This document shows positions 27,309 to 34,796 of a stretch of 51,839 bases of DNA, piece by piece. The notes under the pieces were generated by a model that made no database searches, had not been told where the DNA came from, and saw nothing but the letters and a program-made list of their open reading frames with translations. The translations under genes were made by a program, and so were the position numbers. Source of the DNA: Firmicutes bacterium UBA4049. GTDB lineage: Bacteria; Bacillota; Desulfotomaculia; Desulfotomaculales; Nap2-2B. Numbering within the stretch: the stretch's first letter is position 1; each line of letters starts with the position of its first letter. The stretch is from NCBI GenBank assembly GCA_002382755.1, contig DFZT01000009.1, positions 1-51,839 of the forward strand, written 5' to 3'.

Positions 27309-28388
27309 TCAGCGCTCCTCCCGAATAAGGTCAATAAATCGATCAAATAAATAGTTGGTGTCTAAAGGCCCCGCCGAGGCCTCCGGATGAAATTGAACCG
27401 AAAAGGCGGGCATATTATGATACTCAATACCTTCACAAGTCCCGTCGTTGGCGTTTAGAAAGCTTATTGAGGCTGGGGCTGGCAGACTATCGTTTACAAC
27501 CGCATAGCCATGGTTTTGGCTGGTAATGTAGACTCTGCCTGTTTTTAAATCCTTCACTGGTTGGTTGGCGCCTCGATGTCCATATTTAAGTTTGGCTGTT
27601 TTTGCTCCCTGCGCCAGGGCCAGCAGTTGATGGCCCAGGCAGATTCCAAAGATAGGTATCCCCGAATTAGCAAGGTCGGCCAGTTCTTTAATAATCTCTT
27701 TATTGTCGGCGGGATCGCCCGGCCCGTTGGAAAGCATAATCCCATCCGGCTTTAAATCCACGATCTCTTTTGCGGTAGTATGGGCGGGCACAGTGATAAC
27801 CTCACAGCCCCGTTTGTTCAACTCCCGGCGAATATTTTTCTTGGCCCCGAAATCCCACAATACTACTTTGCAGCCTCCCGGCGCTCCTTTGGTAACGGAA
27901 ATTTCCCCGGCGCCGACCTTTTGAACGGAATCTATTATTTTATAGTTTTTAATTTCGGCCAATATCTCATCAATGTCATCAATCGTTGAAGTAATTTTAG
28001 TATTCATAACCCCGAACTCTCTGATGATCTTGGTTAGTTCGCGTGTATCAATTCCGGAGACTCCAATAATATTATGCAGTTTTAAAAAAGCGTCAAGATC
28101 ACCCTCGCTGCGGAAATTGGACGGGACTTGACAGCACTCCCGGACAATATAGGCTTTTAATTTGGGAGAGGAACTTTCAAAATCAGATGGGATGACGCCG
28201 TAATTTCCTATTAAAGGAAAAGTCTGAACTACAATCTGCCCATAATAGCTGGGATCAGTTAGTGTTTCCAAATACCCGGTCATCCCGGTTGTAAATACAA
28301 TTTCACCTACGGTTTCTCCGATTGCCCCAAAAGATTCCCCTTTAAAAACCCGCCCGTTTTCCAGGACAATAAAGCTGCTTTGCTTCAC
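27309..28388 (-). CDS. carA: carbamoyl-phosphate synthase small chain
   Basis: Glutamine amidotransferase subunit, 359 residues, normal length. The N-terminal half has [20 protein letters not shown] and [15 protein letters not shown]. The class I amidotransferase half carries the catalytic Cys in [14 protein letters not shown], the GPGDP loop and the His/Glu pair in [11 protein letters not shown]. It provides ammonia to CarB, whose gene follows after two bases. The start is GTG at 28388 with AAGGTGA eight bases upstream. A promoter, palindrome and terminator lie in the 110-base leader, which implies control by premature termination. Confidence 0.96.
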   Translation of the reverse strand: MKQSSFIVLENGRVFKGESFGAIGETVGEIVFTTGMTGYLETLTDPSYYGQIVVQTFPLIGNYGVIPSDFESSSPKLKAYIVRECCQVPSNFRSEGDLDAFLKLHNIIGVSGIDTRELTKIIREFGVMNTKITSTIDDIDEILAEIKNYKIIDSVQKVGAGEISVTKGAPGGCKVVLWDFGAKKNIRRELNKRGCEVITVPAHTTAKEIVDLKPDGIMLSNGPGDPADNKEIIKELADLANSGIPIFGICLGHQLLALAQGAKTAKLKYGHRGANQPVKDLKTGRVYITSQNHGYAVVNDSLPAPASISFLNANDGTCEGIEYHNMPAFSVQFHPEASAGPLDTNYLFDRFIDLIREER

Positions 28389-28419
28389 TCCGGTGTCACC
28401 TTCTTATATAGAAATCTTC

Positions 28420-28454
28420 AAAAAAAAGCGTTTAGGAAAATATCCCCCAAACGC
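28420..28454 (-). terminator. intrinsic terminator in the carA leader
   Basis: On the minus strand GCGTTTGGGG (5' arm, ending near 28443) pairs with TCCTAAACGC (28437-28428) and is followed by eight T residues (28427-28420). It lies between the promoter and the carA ribosome binding site, so it can only act as an attenuator of carA-carB. No PyrR anti-antiterminator box was recognised. Confidence 0.8.
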
Positions 28455-28470
28455 CATTGTTTGTTGTGCT

Positions 28471-28484
28471 TATAGTTAACTATA
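28471..28484. promoter_or_regulatory. 14-bp perfect palindrome in the car leader
   Basis: TATAGTTAACTATA is a perfect inverted repeat lying between the car promoter and the leader terminator. It could be an operator for a repressor or part of an antiterminator RNA. No protein can be assigned. Confidence 0.45.
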
Positions 28485-28501
28485 TAAATACTCATATAAT
28501 T

Positions 28502-28530
28502 ATTTTAACCGCAAATACGCAAAATTTCAA
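28502..28530 (-). promoter_or_regulatory. promoter of carA-carB
   Basis: TTGAAA at 28530-28525, a 17-base spacer and TAAAAT at 28507-28502 on the minus strand, a good sigma-A pair. The predicted start lies about 105 bases upstream of the carA GTG and ahead of the leader terminator. Confidence 0.7.
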
Positions 28531-28743
28531 TCAAATGAAATTGTATACATGTCAAAAACAAAACCGTTGCTTCACCAACCTGCCGGTAATTATGAAAAAA
28601 GCTGCAGCTGTTGACTCTGATTGTTATATTCCTTCTCTGCAGCCACCGGCGTTAAAAGGGTGCTGCCTGACGCTGTTTACTCTGGTTGCTATATTTCCTC
28701 GTGCAATATGTTGATGCGGCTTTTTTACTTGCCACTTTACCTG

Positions 28744-28785
28744 CTTTTTGGAATATACTTTTTGGAATATACTTTTTGGAATATA
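28744..28785. repeat. three exact tandem copies of a 14-bp unit
   Basis: CTTTTTGGAATATA occurs three times head to tail without spacing (28744-28757, 28758-28771, 28772-28785). It lies between the divergent car promoter and the ThyA-like gene. Tandem copies could be binding sites for a regulator or a slippage product. Confidence 0.85.
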
Positions 28786-28902
28786 ATAGATATGCGGATG
28801 TTTATGCAAATCTTAGTTGCAAAAGTTCCCGATGTATACAAAAGCCTGTAACGGAAAAATTGGCGGGAACATTGACTTATAGTTTTCTTAGGAGGACAAC
28901 CT

Positions 28903-29643
28903 ATGGAACTGTTAAACATAGTCAACATTGACGCCGAAAACCTGCCCGAAGCCTGGTACCTTTTACAGCAAAAGCTCTGGGATATAGATGCTTACGAATA
29001 CCGCGTGGAGCATGGTTCTTATCCCGGGATGCTCCGAAGAGAATTTGATTTTGTCGTTTGCCGGATCAGAAGGCCTCATATTAGGCCCTTATGCGATATC
29101 ATCCCGCATCATATGAGCTTTCCGCCCCCGACTACTGCAGCAAAAATCGAGGAATACTTCAACTCCTATATCCTTAACCCATTAGTACCGGAAAACACTT
29201 TCTACACTTATGGCGAGAGGATTGTCCCGCAGGTTTTAGAGGTTATCCGCCGGTTTCAGATATGGGGGTTCGGACATGCCAAAGCTTCTGTTACAATAGC
29301 CAAACCGGAAGACATCACCGCTTTAAGAACCCCTGACGACCCGGAAAGCCGCGCCTCGGAGCCCTGCCTGCGTGAAATTACTTTTAAAATGAGGAAGGAC
29401 CGTGAGGACAATATCTGGCGGCTTCATATGGTAATATACTTCAGGGTGTGGGACCTTTTCGGGGGATTTCCTGAAAACCTCGGAGGCCTTCAGCTGCTCA
29501 ACGAATGGGTAGTTGAAAATATAGGCCCCCACCCAAAGACCGGCGAGCCCCTCGAAACCGGTGAAATGATTGTTATGTCTCCCTCTTTAAACGTGCGCGA
29601 GCATATCTTCAACTACTCCAAAGAGCGAGTCGGAAAGATTTAG
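28903..29643 (+). CDS. thymidylate synthase-like protein
   Basis: 246 residues, resembling the short archaeal/anaerobe branch of the ThyA fold. The best evidence is EPCLREITFKM with a candidate catalytic Cys155 in a PC context, and MVIYFRVWDLFGGFPENLGG followed by LQLLNEWVVENIG, which corresponds to the folate/dUMP helix region of ThyA (RS.D.FGA...N...L..L..YV). RFQIWGFGHAKASVTI would match the preceding strand. A strong AGGAGG precedes the ATG. If it is a real synthase it would convert dUMP to dTMP; dCMP hydroxymethylase-like activity or a structural relative cannot be excluded. It stands alone and is divergent from carA. Confidence 0.6.
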   Translation: MELLNIVNIDAENLPEAWYLLQQKLWDIDAYEYRVEHGSYPGMLRREFDFVVCRIRRPHIRPLCDIIPHHMSFPPPTTAAKIEEYFNSYILNPLVPENTFYTYGERIVPQVLEVIRRFQIWGFGHAKASVTIAKPEDITALRTPDDPESRASEPCLREITFKMRKDREDNIWRLHMVIYFRVWDLFGGFPENLGGLQLLNEWVVENIGPHPKTGEPLETGEMIVMSPSLNVREHIFNYSKERVGKI

Positions 29644-30061
29644 CGGGTATTGTGGATATGTTATGATTTACCTGTTTTTTTAAATGAATAAATCAATAAA
29701 CGATGATATTGATTGAGAAAGACTTGAAATTATTTAGGAGCATGACTGGCGTTCCACCTCTTGGATAGGCAGGACGAAGGAATTTAGGGCAAAGACCCAG
29801 GAAGACATAGAAGGTTTGCTGCCAGGAGATGATGTGAAATCTCACTGGCCATGATACAAAAAATCACGCGGGTTTAGTTGATTCACACGATTTTTCAAAT
29901 CTATGTTGTCAAAACATACCGATTCAGTCCCTGAAGCGGCGATTTCCGTTTAATTCTTTCCACAACAAAAATATCATTTGTATTTGTCTTATCAGATTAT
30001 CAGCATCCTGCGCCGGATTGTGTTTAACTAAGATAAACTTGTAAATTTTTTAGAATATCGT
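29644..30061. other. intergenic region with short gene debris
   Basis: No complete gene seen. A 38-codon open stretch at about 29736-29853 on the plus strand reads EHDWRSTSWIGRTKEFRAKT and then EDIEGLLPGDDVKSHWP before a stop; it has a TAG directly upstream and no start codon or ribosome binding site, so it looks like the C-terminus of a lost gene that I cannot name. An AAAAATC/GATTTTT dyad at about 29857-29899 may be a weak terminator. Confidence 0.5.
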
Positions 30062-30271
30062 TTATCTCTGGAAGCTTACCGACATTTTTTTATCAAAAAT
30101 ACCCCGCCCGTTAACGTTTACCGTAAAAACGCCATTGTGTCCTTCAATTAATTGGACTTTTTGTCCGAAATTGCTTTCTATAGCGGCCGCCATGCTGGTG
30201 GCCAAATTTAGGAAGCCTCATTCACGACAGTAGGTAATTTGAATATCCGAACGTTCATTACCTTTATCCAA
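30062..30271 (-). CDS. SelW/Rdx-family selenoprotein with CxxU motif (in-frame TGA)
   Basis: Small thioredoxin-like redox protein. Reading through TGA at 30220-30218 as selenocysteine (U) gives SDIQITYCREUGFLNLATSM, then AAAIESNFGQKVQLIEGHNG and VFTVNVNGRGIFDKKMSV. This matches the Rdx (SelW/SelT/SelH) pattern: beta strand, YCxxU/C, helix, V.L..G..GVF.V.V.G..IF.KK. U18 takes the place of the second redox Cys. The TTG at 30271 has GGGGGG nine bases upstream; the frame is open to ATG at 30337 or 30349, which would add 22 or 26 residues. A GC-rich hairpin (GGCC/GGCC) begins 15 bases after the TGA. It is last in a minus-strand set with the two genes above it. Confidence 0.8.
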
Positions 30272-30407
30272 TTGAATATTCCCCCCTGGTTTAAACTGCT
30301 TTTTTGCCGCAATATCACAGTCTTCGATTAATAACATGTTCAAGGGCATCTTCCTGTATGCAATGTAAGTACGCCAATCATTGAAGACCTGTCCCGCGTT
30401 TGGAAGT

Positions 30408-30572
30408 TTATTTTTTACTTTCTTCCTTTACATCATTTGGGACGATTTCGAAATCACAGCACCCTTTTTTGACTTTTTTCTCTTTACCTATCTCGATTAT
30501 TTCCATGTCACAACATCCCGATTTCGGTTTTTTTAAAAAGTCGAATAAACCTTTCTTTTTCTCCTTGCTCAA
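30408..30572 (-). CDS. 54-residue protein with two GCCD motifs
   Basis: Very short gene with a TTG start at 30572, preceded by a full AAGGAGG eight bases upstream. The product starts MSKEKKKGLFDFLKKPKSGC and has two similar units, SGCCDMEIIEIG and KGCCDFEIVPND, joined by a Lys-rich linker; it ends in a charged tail. Vicinal Cys pairs in two copies suggest binding of a soft metal(loid), such as As(III), or a redox role. I recall similar small FFKKKK...CC proteins close to arsenic and redox genes but have no family name. It lies between the 95-residue gene and the SelW-like selenoprotein gene on the same strand. Confidence 0.8.
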   Translation of the reverse strand: MSKEKKKGLFDFLKKPKSGCCDMEIIEIGKEKKVKKGCCDFEIVPNDVKEESKK

Positions 30573-30629
30573 TTTTAAAACCTCCTTGTATGCCTTATTT
30601 TTTAAAAAAAGCTTACTCTAACAAATTAA

Positions 30630-30650
30630 TTCTGTTTTACCAAAACAGAA
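30630..30650 (-). other. 9-bp hairpin with GGU loop after the 95-aa gene: candidate bSECIS or terminator
   Basis: On the minus strand TTCTGTTTT-GGT-AAAACAGAA forms a perfect 9-bp stem with a GGU loop. The loop begins 28 bases after the TGA at 30672-30670, inside the 16-37 base window usual for bacterial SECIS elements, and has G in its first two positions. The following sequence (TTAATTTGTT) is only weakly terminator-like. Confidence 0.5.
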
Positions 30651-30669
30651 GAGGTTATTATCAGGTGTC

Positions 30670-30957
30670 TCAACATGCTGGTTTCTGATCAAATTCCATG
30701 GCCTTTTTTCCTGTAGACGGATCAGCTAGATAGTTTCTGTATGCTAAAGATAGAGCCCATTTGTATTGTCTTTCACAACTTTCAGGGATAAAGTTATTTC
30801 TTCCGACTATTTCCAATAGTTTTTCAGCAGCTTGATCGCCCTTTAAACCAAGTTTGATTACCTCAAGAAAAGCCTGCTCCACACCAGCCAATCCTATCAT
30901 ATCTCCCCCAACATCTATCTTATATATTTTTAGTGCATTAGGATTACTACCGCTCAT
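30670..30957 (-). CDS. unrecognised 95-aa protein ending in Cys, possibly extended by Sec
   Basis: Soluble, mostly helical protein: IYKIDVGGDMIGLAGVEQAF, LEVIKLGLKGDQAAEKLLEI and a C-terminal CERQYKWALSLAYRNYL helix. I cannot name the family. The frame stops at TGA directly after TGT (KPAC-stop). If that TGA is selenocysteine, the protein gains U-D-T before a second TGA at 30663-30661 and ends ACUDT, a C-terminal Cys-Sec pair. A perfect hairpin with GGU loop lies at the right distance downstream. The plain reading (95 residues) is the default. It heads the small minus-strand set that includes the GCCD protein and the SelW-like selenoprotein. Confidence 0.7.
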   Translation of the reverse strand: MSGSNPNALKIYKIDVGGDMIGLAGVEQAFLEVIKLGLKGDQAAEKLLEIVGRNNFIPESCERQYKWALSLAYRNYLADPSTGKKAMEFDQKPAC

Positions 30958-31036
30958 ATCTGATTAACCCCTCTTCTTTTTAAAATATGAAAATAAAGAA
31001 ATATCCAAGTTAGTATTTATCTGTTAAATTAAGTTC

Positions 31037-31155
31037 TTAGATGTTCCAAAATTTTTGTCTCAGCCCTGACAGCCCCATCATGTCGCCGATAACTTTATTA
31101 TTACGAAAATGAATCTTGAAAAGCAAGCCTAACGGATAAACAGTTTAAGAAAACA
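31037..31155 (-). pseudogene. possible remnant related to the 95-aa protein
   Basis: An open stretch ending in TAA at 31039-31037 reads YPLGLLFKIHFRNNKVIGDM and then MGLSGLRQKFWNI. The GDMMGLSGL part resembles GDMIGLAGV near the N-terminus of the adjacent 95-residue protein. No start codon with a binding site is visible. It may be a decayed duplicate or the end of another gene. Confidence 0.35.
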
Positions 31156-31437
31156 AACCATTTTAATGCCCGGAGCCATCTGTTGCAGTCTGTATGCATG
31201 CTCTTTCTTGCGAAACAGCCAGGTTATCGTTCATAAAAATCCGGGGGAAAACGATAATTTGGTAATTTTAATGCTTGACGGGTAAGTATTAATGCATGAC
31301 GGGCAGTAATATACTGTGTTACTAATGAGATGAAAAAAAGCAAATTCCTATCCAATTATCCAATCCTATCCAAAAATTCCTATCCAACAATCCAATTTAC
31401 AAATGCTTCTACAAAAGATATAAAAGGTTATAACTAT
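31156..31437. other. intergenic region with short direct repeats
   Basis: AT-rich, no gene seen. It has two copies of TAATGCNTGACGGG (about 31269 and 31289) and several copies of a TCCTATCCAA-like unit between 31346 and 31390. The repeats are too short and irregular for a CRISPR array. Confidence 0.5.
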
Positions 31438-32325
31438 CTAAATAATCATATTAAAAATCATTCCAGTCACTACCGCCATAACGAATACAATTACTATAAA
31501 CGAAATAATTATGTTTTTCTTAAATATGCTGGCAAGCATGGTTAACTCTGGGATGGCAATCCCTGCGCCGCTAATAATTAATGCCATAACTGCTCCAATA
31601 CTTGCCCCTTTATCCAATAATGCTAGACCAATTGGAATAGCAGATTCTACTCGAATATATAAAGGCATGCCTATTAAAGCTACGGCGACTACAGCAAGGG
31701 GATTGCCCCGGCCGGCAATTCTTGCCAAAAGATCTTCAGGCAGATATCCGTAAATAGCCGCCCCAATTGCCACACCAATAATCATATAGATAAAAACTCC
31801 CCTAAAATCTCCCCATGCTTTATAAATGGATATAATTAGCCTATTTTTAAAATCTGTTGGCAGTTCTTCATCATGTCCTCCTCTGACAAGACGTACATTT
31901 TTAACTTGACTTGCGCCACCTATTTTATCTAGGAGTACCCCAAAAATAATTGCAGCGATAGATGTCAAAATTAAGAAGGCAATAGCTACCTTCCAGCCCA
32001 TAAATGCCCCGAGCATTATAAATATTAGAGGATCCATCAAAGGTGAGGAAATTACAAAAGAAATGACGGTTCCAAAAGGAATTCCGGCCTGTAAAAAACC
32101 AAGAGTCATCGGGACAGTGGAGCATGCACAAAACGGAGTAATAGCCCCAAAGATTACTCCTAAGATATTACCCCAGATACCCTTGCCTTCCATCCAGTTT
32201 TTCAGTTTATCATGGTTTATATATGAAAAAACTAATGCAACAATAGTACTGATTCCAATAAACAGTGCTGATAATTCTAGCATTATAACAACAAAATACT
32301 TGATTGTTTCAGTAAAAGTATTCAT
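31438..32325 (-). CDS. ArsP/DUF318-type permease (PF03773-like), cysteine form
   Basis: Integral membrane protein of 295 residues with about eight hydrophobic segments. It carries the family signature GAITPFCACSTVPMTLGFLQ followed by AGIPFGTVISFVISSPLMDP, and a second half with RIAGRGNPLAVVAVALIGMP and GAGIAIPELTML. Family knowledge: members such as ArsP export methylated or aromatic arsenicals through a Cys pair; others are of unknown substrate. A central soluble loop (about 155-170) is charged. It lies 33 bases after the PadR-type gene and shares its promoter, so that regulator probably controls it. Compare the second permease at 35053, where the first Cys of FCxCS is selenocysteine. Confidence 0.85.
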   Translation of the reverse strand: MNTFTETIKYFVVIMLELSALFIGISTIVALVFSYINHDKLKNWMEGKGIWGNILGVIFGAITPFCACSTVPMTLGFLQAGIPFGTVISFVISSPLMDPLIFIMLGAFMGWKVAIAFLILTSIAAIIFGVLLDKIGGASQVKNVRLVRGGHDEELPTDFKNRLIISIYKAWGDFRGVFIYMIIGVAIGAAIYGYLPEDLLARIAGRGNPLAVVAVALIGMPLYIRVESAIPIGLALLDKGASIGAVMALIISGAGIAIPELTMLASIFKKNIIISFIVIVFVMAVVTGMIFNMII

Positions 32326-32358
32326 TTAAATTTCACTTTCAGATAAGGTGTCAGACTA

Positions 32359-32709
32359 CTAATGTCTTATGGCTTCAAGAATATAATTAGCGACTTCACA
32401 CCAGGCTTGCGAGGCTACTTTATAGGCTTGTTCCCCAGAAGATGTTAGTGTATAGACCTTTCGTTCCCGACCAGACACAACTTGTGTTGTTAACTTGACT
32501 AGTCCAGAATCTGCGAATTCCTTTAATACCGGGTAAAGGCTCCCCTCGGTAGGAGCACAGCACCCATTAGTAAGGCCGGCTACTTGTTTAGTAATTTCAT
32601 AGCCATGCAATGGTTGCCGGTGAAGCACCTGTAAGATAAAAAAACGCGAAAGGCTCATTTTAATTAGACAAGCCCAGTATTCTTGTGATTCGTATTTTAT
32701 ATTAAACAC
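32359..32709 (-). CDS. PadR-family transcriptional regulator with a Cys pair
   Basis: 116-residue winged-helix regulator: SRFFILQVLHRQPLHGYEIT, then GLTNGCCAPTEGSLYPVLKE and a wing with GRERKVYTLTSSGEQAYK. The vicinal GCC just ahead of the recognition helix is a plausible thiol or metalloid sensor, as in ArsR proteins. The called start is GTG at 32709, which has poor ribosome binding site spacing; ATG at 32658 is the alternative but would remove the EYWACLIK lead that I believe is conserved. It probably represses its own operon with the permease. Confidence 0.82.
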   Translation of the reverse strand: MFNIKYESQEYWACLIKMSLSRFFILQVLHRQPLHGYEITKQVAGLTNGCCAPTEGSLYPVLKEFADSGLVKLTTQVVSGRERKVYTLTSSGEQAYKVASQAWCEVANYILEAIRH

Positions 32710-32712
32710 CTT

Positions 32713-32780
32713 CTATATATATAGTAGGGCAATACATATGTCCTATTTGCATTATAAGATTATGTATGTTTTTTTGTCAA
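32713..32780 (-). promoter_or_regulatory. strong promoter and palindromes upstream of padR-permease
   Basis: TTGACA at 32780-32775 and TATAAT at 32756-32751, spaced by 18 bases on the minus strand, form a near-consensus sigma-A promoter. Between it and the padR start lie two palindromes, ACATATGT (within 32730-32745) and CTATATATATAG (32713-32724), good candidates for the PadR operator. Confidence 0.75.
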
Positions 32781-32907
32781 GAAAAAGTTCTTTTAATTGT
32801 CTTTAAAAAACGATATGATATATCTAATAATTTAAATATTTATAAGTATAGTATGGTAACATTTTCTATAGTGTAAAAATATAATTGTATAAAGAAGGGT
32901 ATATGTC

Positions 32908-33303
32908 ATGTTAGAAAGTCTAAAAGCCCTGGGGGATTTACATAGGCAGAATATACTGAGGTTATTGGCTGATCGGGAAATGGGGGCATGTGAGATTATC
33001 CAGGCTATCGGTTTGTCGCAGCCGGCCATTGCCCACCATTTAAAAATCTTAAAACAAGCGGGACTAATAAGCGGTGAAAAAGAGGGAAAGATTGTTTTTT
33101 ACAACCTGAACAAAGATGGCCTCAAGGAATTATTAAAACAGATTGATGGATTCCTAAATGATCTTTCGTGCTTCTCATGTTCCCTGCCGAAACCTTCTCC
33201 GCTAAGACAAAATCCTAATCTTTGCGCTGAAATGGGTTTTGATCCTGATGTTTGCGCAAAAATGACTGAAGAAGAAACCTGTTCAAAAAGGAAAAGGAGG
33301 TGA
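32908..33303 (+). CDS. arsR: ArsR-family repressor with Cys-rich C-terminus
   Basis: 131 residues. The N-terminal 90 residues are an ArsR winged helix: [55 protein letters not shown]. The remaining 40 residues contain six cysteines (CFSCS, LCAEM, VCAKM, TCSKR) and are longer than in classical ArsR; they likely form the metalloid-sensing site in place of a helix-3 CVC motif, here absent. It starts the plus-strand ars cluster and its stop overlaps the region where ACR3 translation begins, so it probably represses that operon. Confidence 0.9.
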   Translation: MLESLKALGDLHRQNILRLLADREMGACEIIQAIGLSQPAIAHHLKILKQAGLISGEKEGKIVFYNLNKDGLKELLKQIDGFLNDLSCFSCSLPKPSPLRQNPNLCAEMGFDPDVCAKMTEEETCSKRKRR

Positions 33304-33308
33304 CACAA

Positions 33309-34370
33309 TTGACTGACAAGGCAGCGGCCAAATTATCCATTCTTGACCGGTATTTAACATTGTGGATCTTTTTGGCAATGTTTTTTGGGGTAGGGCTGGG
33401 CTATGTCGTACCGGAAGTGGCCAATCTTTTAAAAAAGTTCCAGGTTGGAACGACATCTATACCAATCGCCATAGGTCTGATTGTAATGATGTATCCGCCC
33501 CTGGCCAAAGTAAAATACGAAGAAATCGGTAAAGTATTTAAGAATAGCAAGGTGCTGACGCTTTCTTTAATTCAAAACTGGATTATCGGGCCTGTTTTGA
33601 TGTTCTTTCTGGCAATTATCCTGCTGCATAATTATCCTGAATATATGGCAGGCATAATCATCATCGGTCTTGCCCGCTGCATCGCCATGGTCATTGTTTG
33701 GAACTCCCTGGCTAAAGGTGATTCGGAATATGCGGCGGCGCTGGTAGCTTTAAATTCAATTTTCCAGGTTCTTTTCTTTTCTGTTTACGCTTACTTTTTT
33801 GTTACCCTTTTACCTCAGTGGTTAGGCGTTAAATCTATGGTTGTTCATATTGCAATGGCTGACGTGGCCAAAAGCGTAGCCATTTACCTGGGCATACCGT
33901 TTCTTGGCGGCGTGATCACCAGGTTTTCCTTGATGCCGGTCAAGGGGAAACAGTGGTATGAGAAAAAATTCATCCCCAAGATTAGCCCCCTGGCTTTGAT
34001 CGCCCTGCTCTTCACAATTATCGTCATGTTTTCACTGAAAGGTAATTATATTATAAGCCTGCCTCTGGACGTGGTTAGAATTGCCGTACCGCTGCTTATT
34101 TACTTTGTAATCATGTTCTTCTTGTCCTTTTTCCTTAGCAGATCGTTTGGAATCAATTACGGCCAGACTGCTACACTGGCTTTTACAGCCGCCAGCAATA
34201 ACTTTGAGTTGGCCATCGCAGTGGCGGTAGCTGTTTTCGGAATTGACTCCGGTCAGGCTTTTGCAGCTGTTATAGGTCCCTTAATTGAAGTGCCGGTTAT
34301 GATCGGCCTGGTTAATGTTGCGCTTAATTTTAAAAATAAATATTTTACTCTTTATGAGGGTAAGAAGTAG
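33309..34370 (+). CDS. arsB: ACR3-family arsenite efflux permease
   Basis: Ten-helix membrane transporter that exports arsenite or antimonite driven by ion gradient. The key Cys is in [20 protein letters not shown] (helix 4), and the helix 9-10 region has [20 protein letters not shown], both diagnostic for ACR3. The start is TTG at 33309, eight bases after AAGGAGG; a GTG at 33300 is open in frame but lies inside that ribosome binding site. It gives about 353 residues, normal length. It is placed between arsR and a selenocysteine thioredoxin-like gene, with a GGAGG for the next gene right after its stop. Confidence 0.93.
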   Translation: MTDKAAAKLSILDRYLTLWIFLAMFFGVGLGYVVPEVANLLKKFQVGTTSIPIAIGLIVMMYPPLAKVKYEEIGKVFKNSKVLTLSLIQNWIIGPVLMFFLAIILLHNYPEYMAGIIIIGLARCIAMVIVWNSLAKGDSEYAAALVALNSIFQVLFFSVYAYFFVTLLPQWLGVKSMVVHIAMADVAKSVAIYLGIPFLGGVITRFSLMPVKGKQWYEKKFIPKISPLALIALLFTIIVMFSLKGNYIISLPLDVVRIAVPLLIYFVIMFFLSFFLSRSFGINYGQTATLAFTAASNNFELAIAVAVAVFGIDSGQAFAAVIGPLIEVPVMIGLVNVALNFKNKYFTLYEGKK

Positions 34371-34383
34371 GAGGAAATAAAGT

Positions 34384-34725
34384 ATGGCGGATGAAAAAGT
34401 TATAATAGGTATTTTCGGTGATAATAGCCCGGTTCCGTCCGGATGATGCAGCTGTAACGATTCCACAGGTTGTGGACCCTCAAAGACCATGAAGGATGAA
34501 GCGGAGGAGCTAGGCAATCAATTAAAGGAAAAGTACGGTCAAAAAGTGGAGTTTATATTTGTGGATGTTTCTACAAATGAGATTGAAGGATATCCCAATA
34601 TAAAAAAAATACTTGATAAAGTAAGACTGCCGCTAACAGTAATTAATGGAGAGCCCCGTTTTCATGGCGGTATATCAGCAGAGTGGATAACGGTCACAAT
34701 AGATGGCATTTTAGAACGTAATTAA
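34384..34725 (+). CDS. thioredoxin-like selenoprotein with U-C-x-C motif (in-frame TGA)
   Basis: 113 residues when TGA at 34444-34446 is read as selenocysteine 21. The start ATG at 34384 has GGAGG nine bases upstream and is in the only frame that continues to the conserved body. The product is MADEKVIIGIFGDNSPVPSG-U-CSCNDSTGCGPSKTM..., then KYGQKVEFIFVDVSTNEIEG, YPNIKKILDKVRLPLTVING and a GGISAEWI end, a thioredoxin-like alpha/beta fold with Pro in the cis position (RLPLTVING). Three further Cys (22, 24, 30) cluster at the active site. A hairpin with GGU in the loop follows the TGA. It lies between ACR3 and a second small thioredoxin, so reduction of arsenate or of partner thiols is a likely role. 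Substrate unknown. Confidence 0.88.
34462..34476 (+). other. candidate bacterial SECIS hairpin
   Basis: TCCAC-AGGTT-GTGGA, a 5-bp stem with a five-base loop containing GGU. The stem begins 16 bases and the loop 21 bases after the TGA codon, inside the range of bacterial SECIS elements, whose apical loop usually has G in the first two positions. Confidence 0.75.
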
Positions 34726-34796
34726 TATTACCTGATGTTAGACCATAATCTTATATAGGTTCAATATACGAAGCAAGAAGAAAGGCGGTAAAGGGC

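Noticed and set aside
30400..30621. Plus-strand hydrophobic open frame of 73 codons
   Set aside because: It is the antisense of the GCCD microprotein; Phe/Ser-rich composition is what an antisense Lys/Glu-rich gene yields.
31340..31400. Repeats of TCCTATCCAA as a CRISPR array
   Set aside because: Units are about 10 bases with irregular short gaps; no 23-37 base repeat or constant spacers, and no cas genes.
34440..34500. Thioredoxin-like gene starting at the internal ATG 34489
   Set aside because: No ribosome binding site there, and this would remove the redox motif. ATG 34384 has GGAGG and the frame is continuous through TGA.
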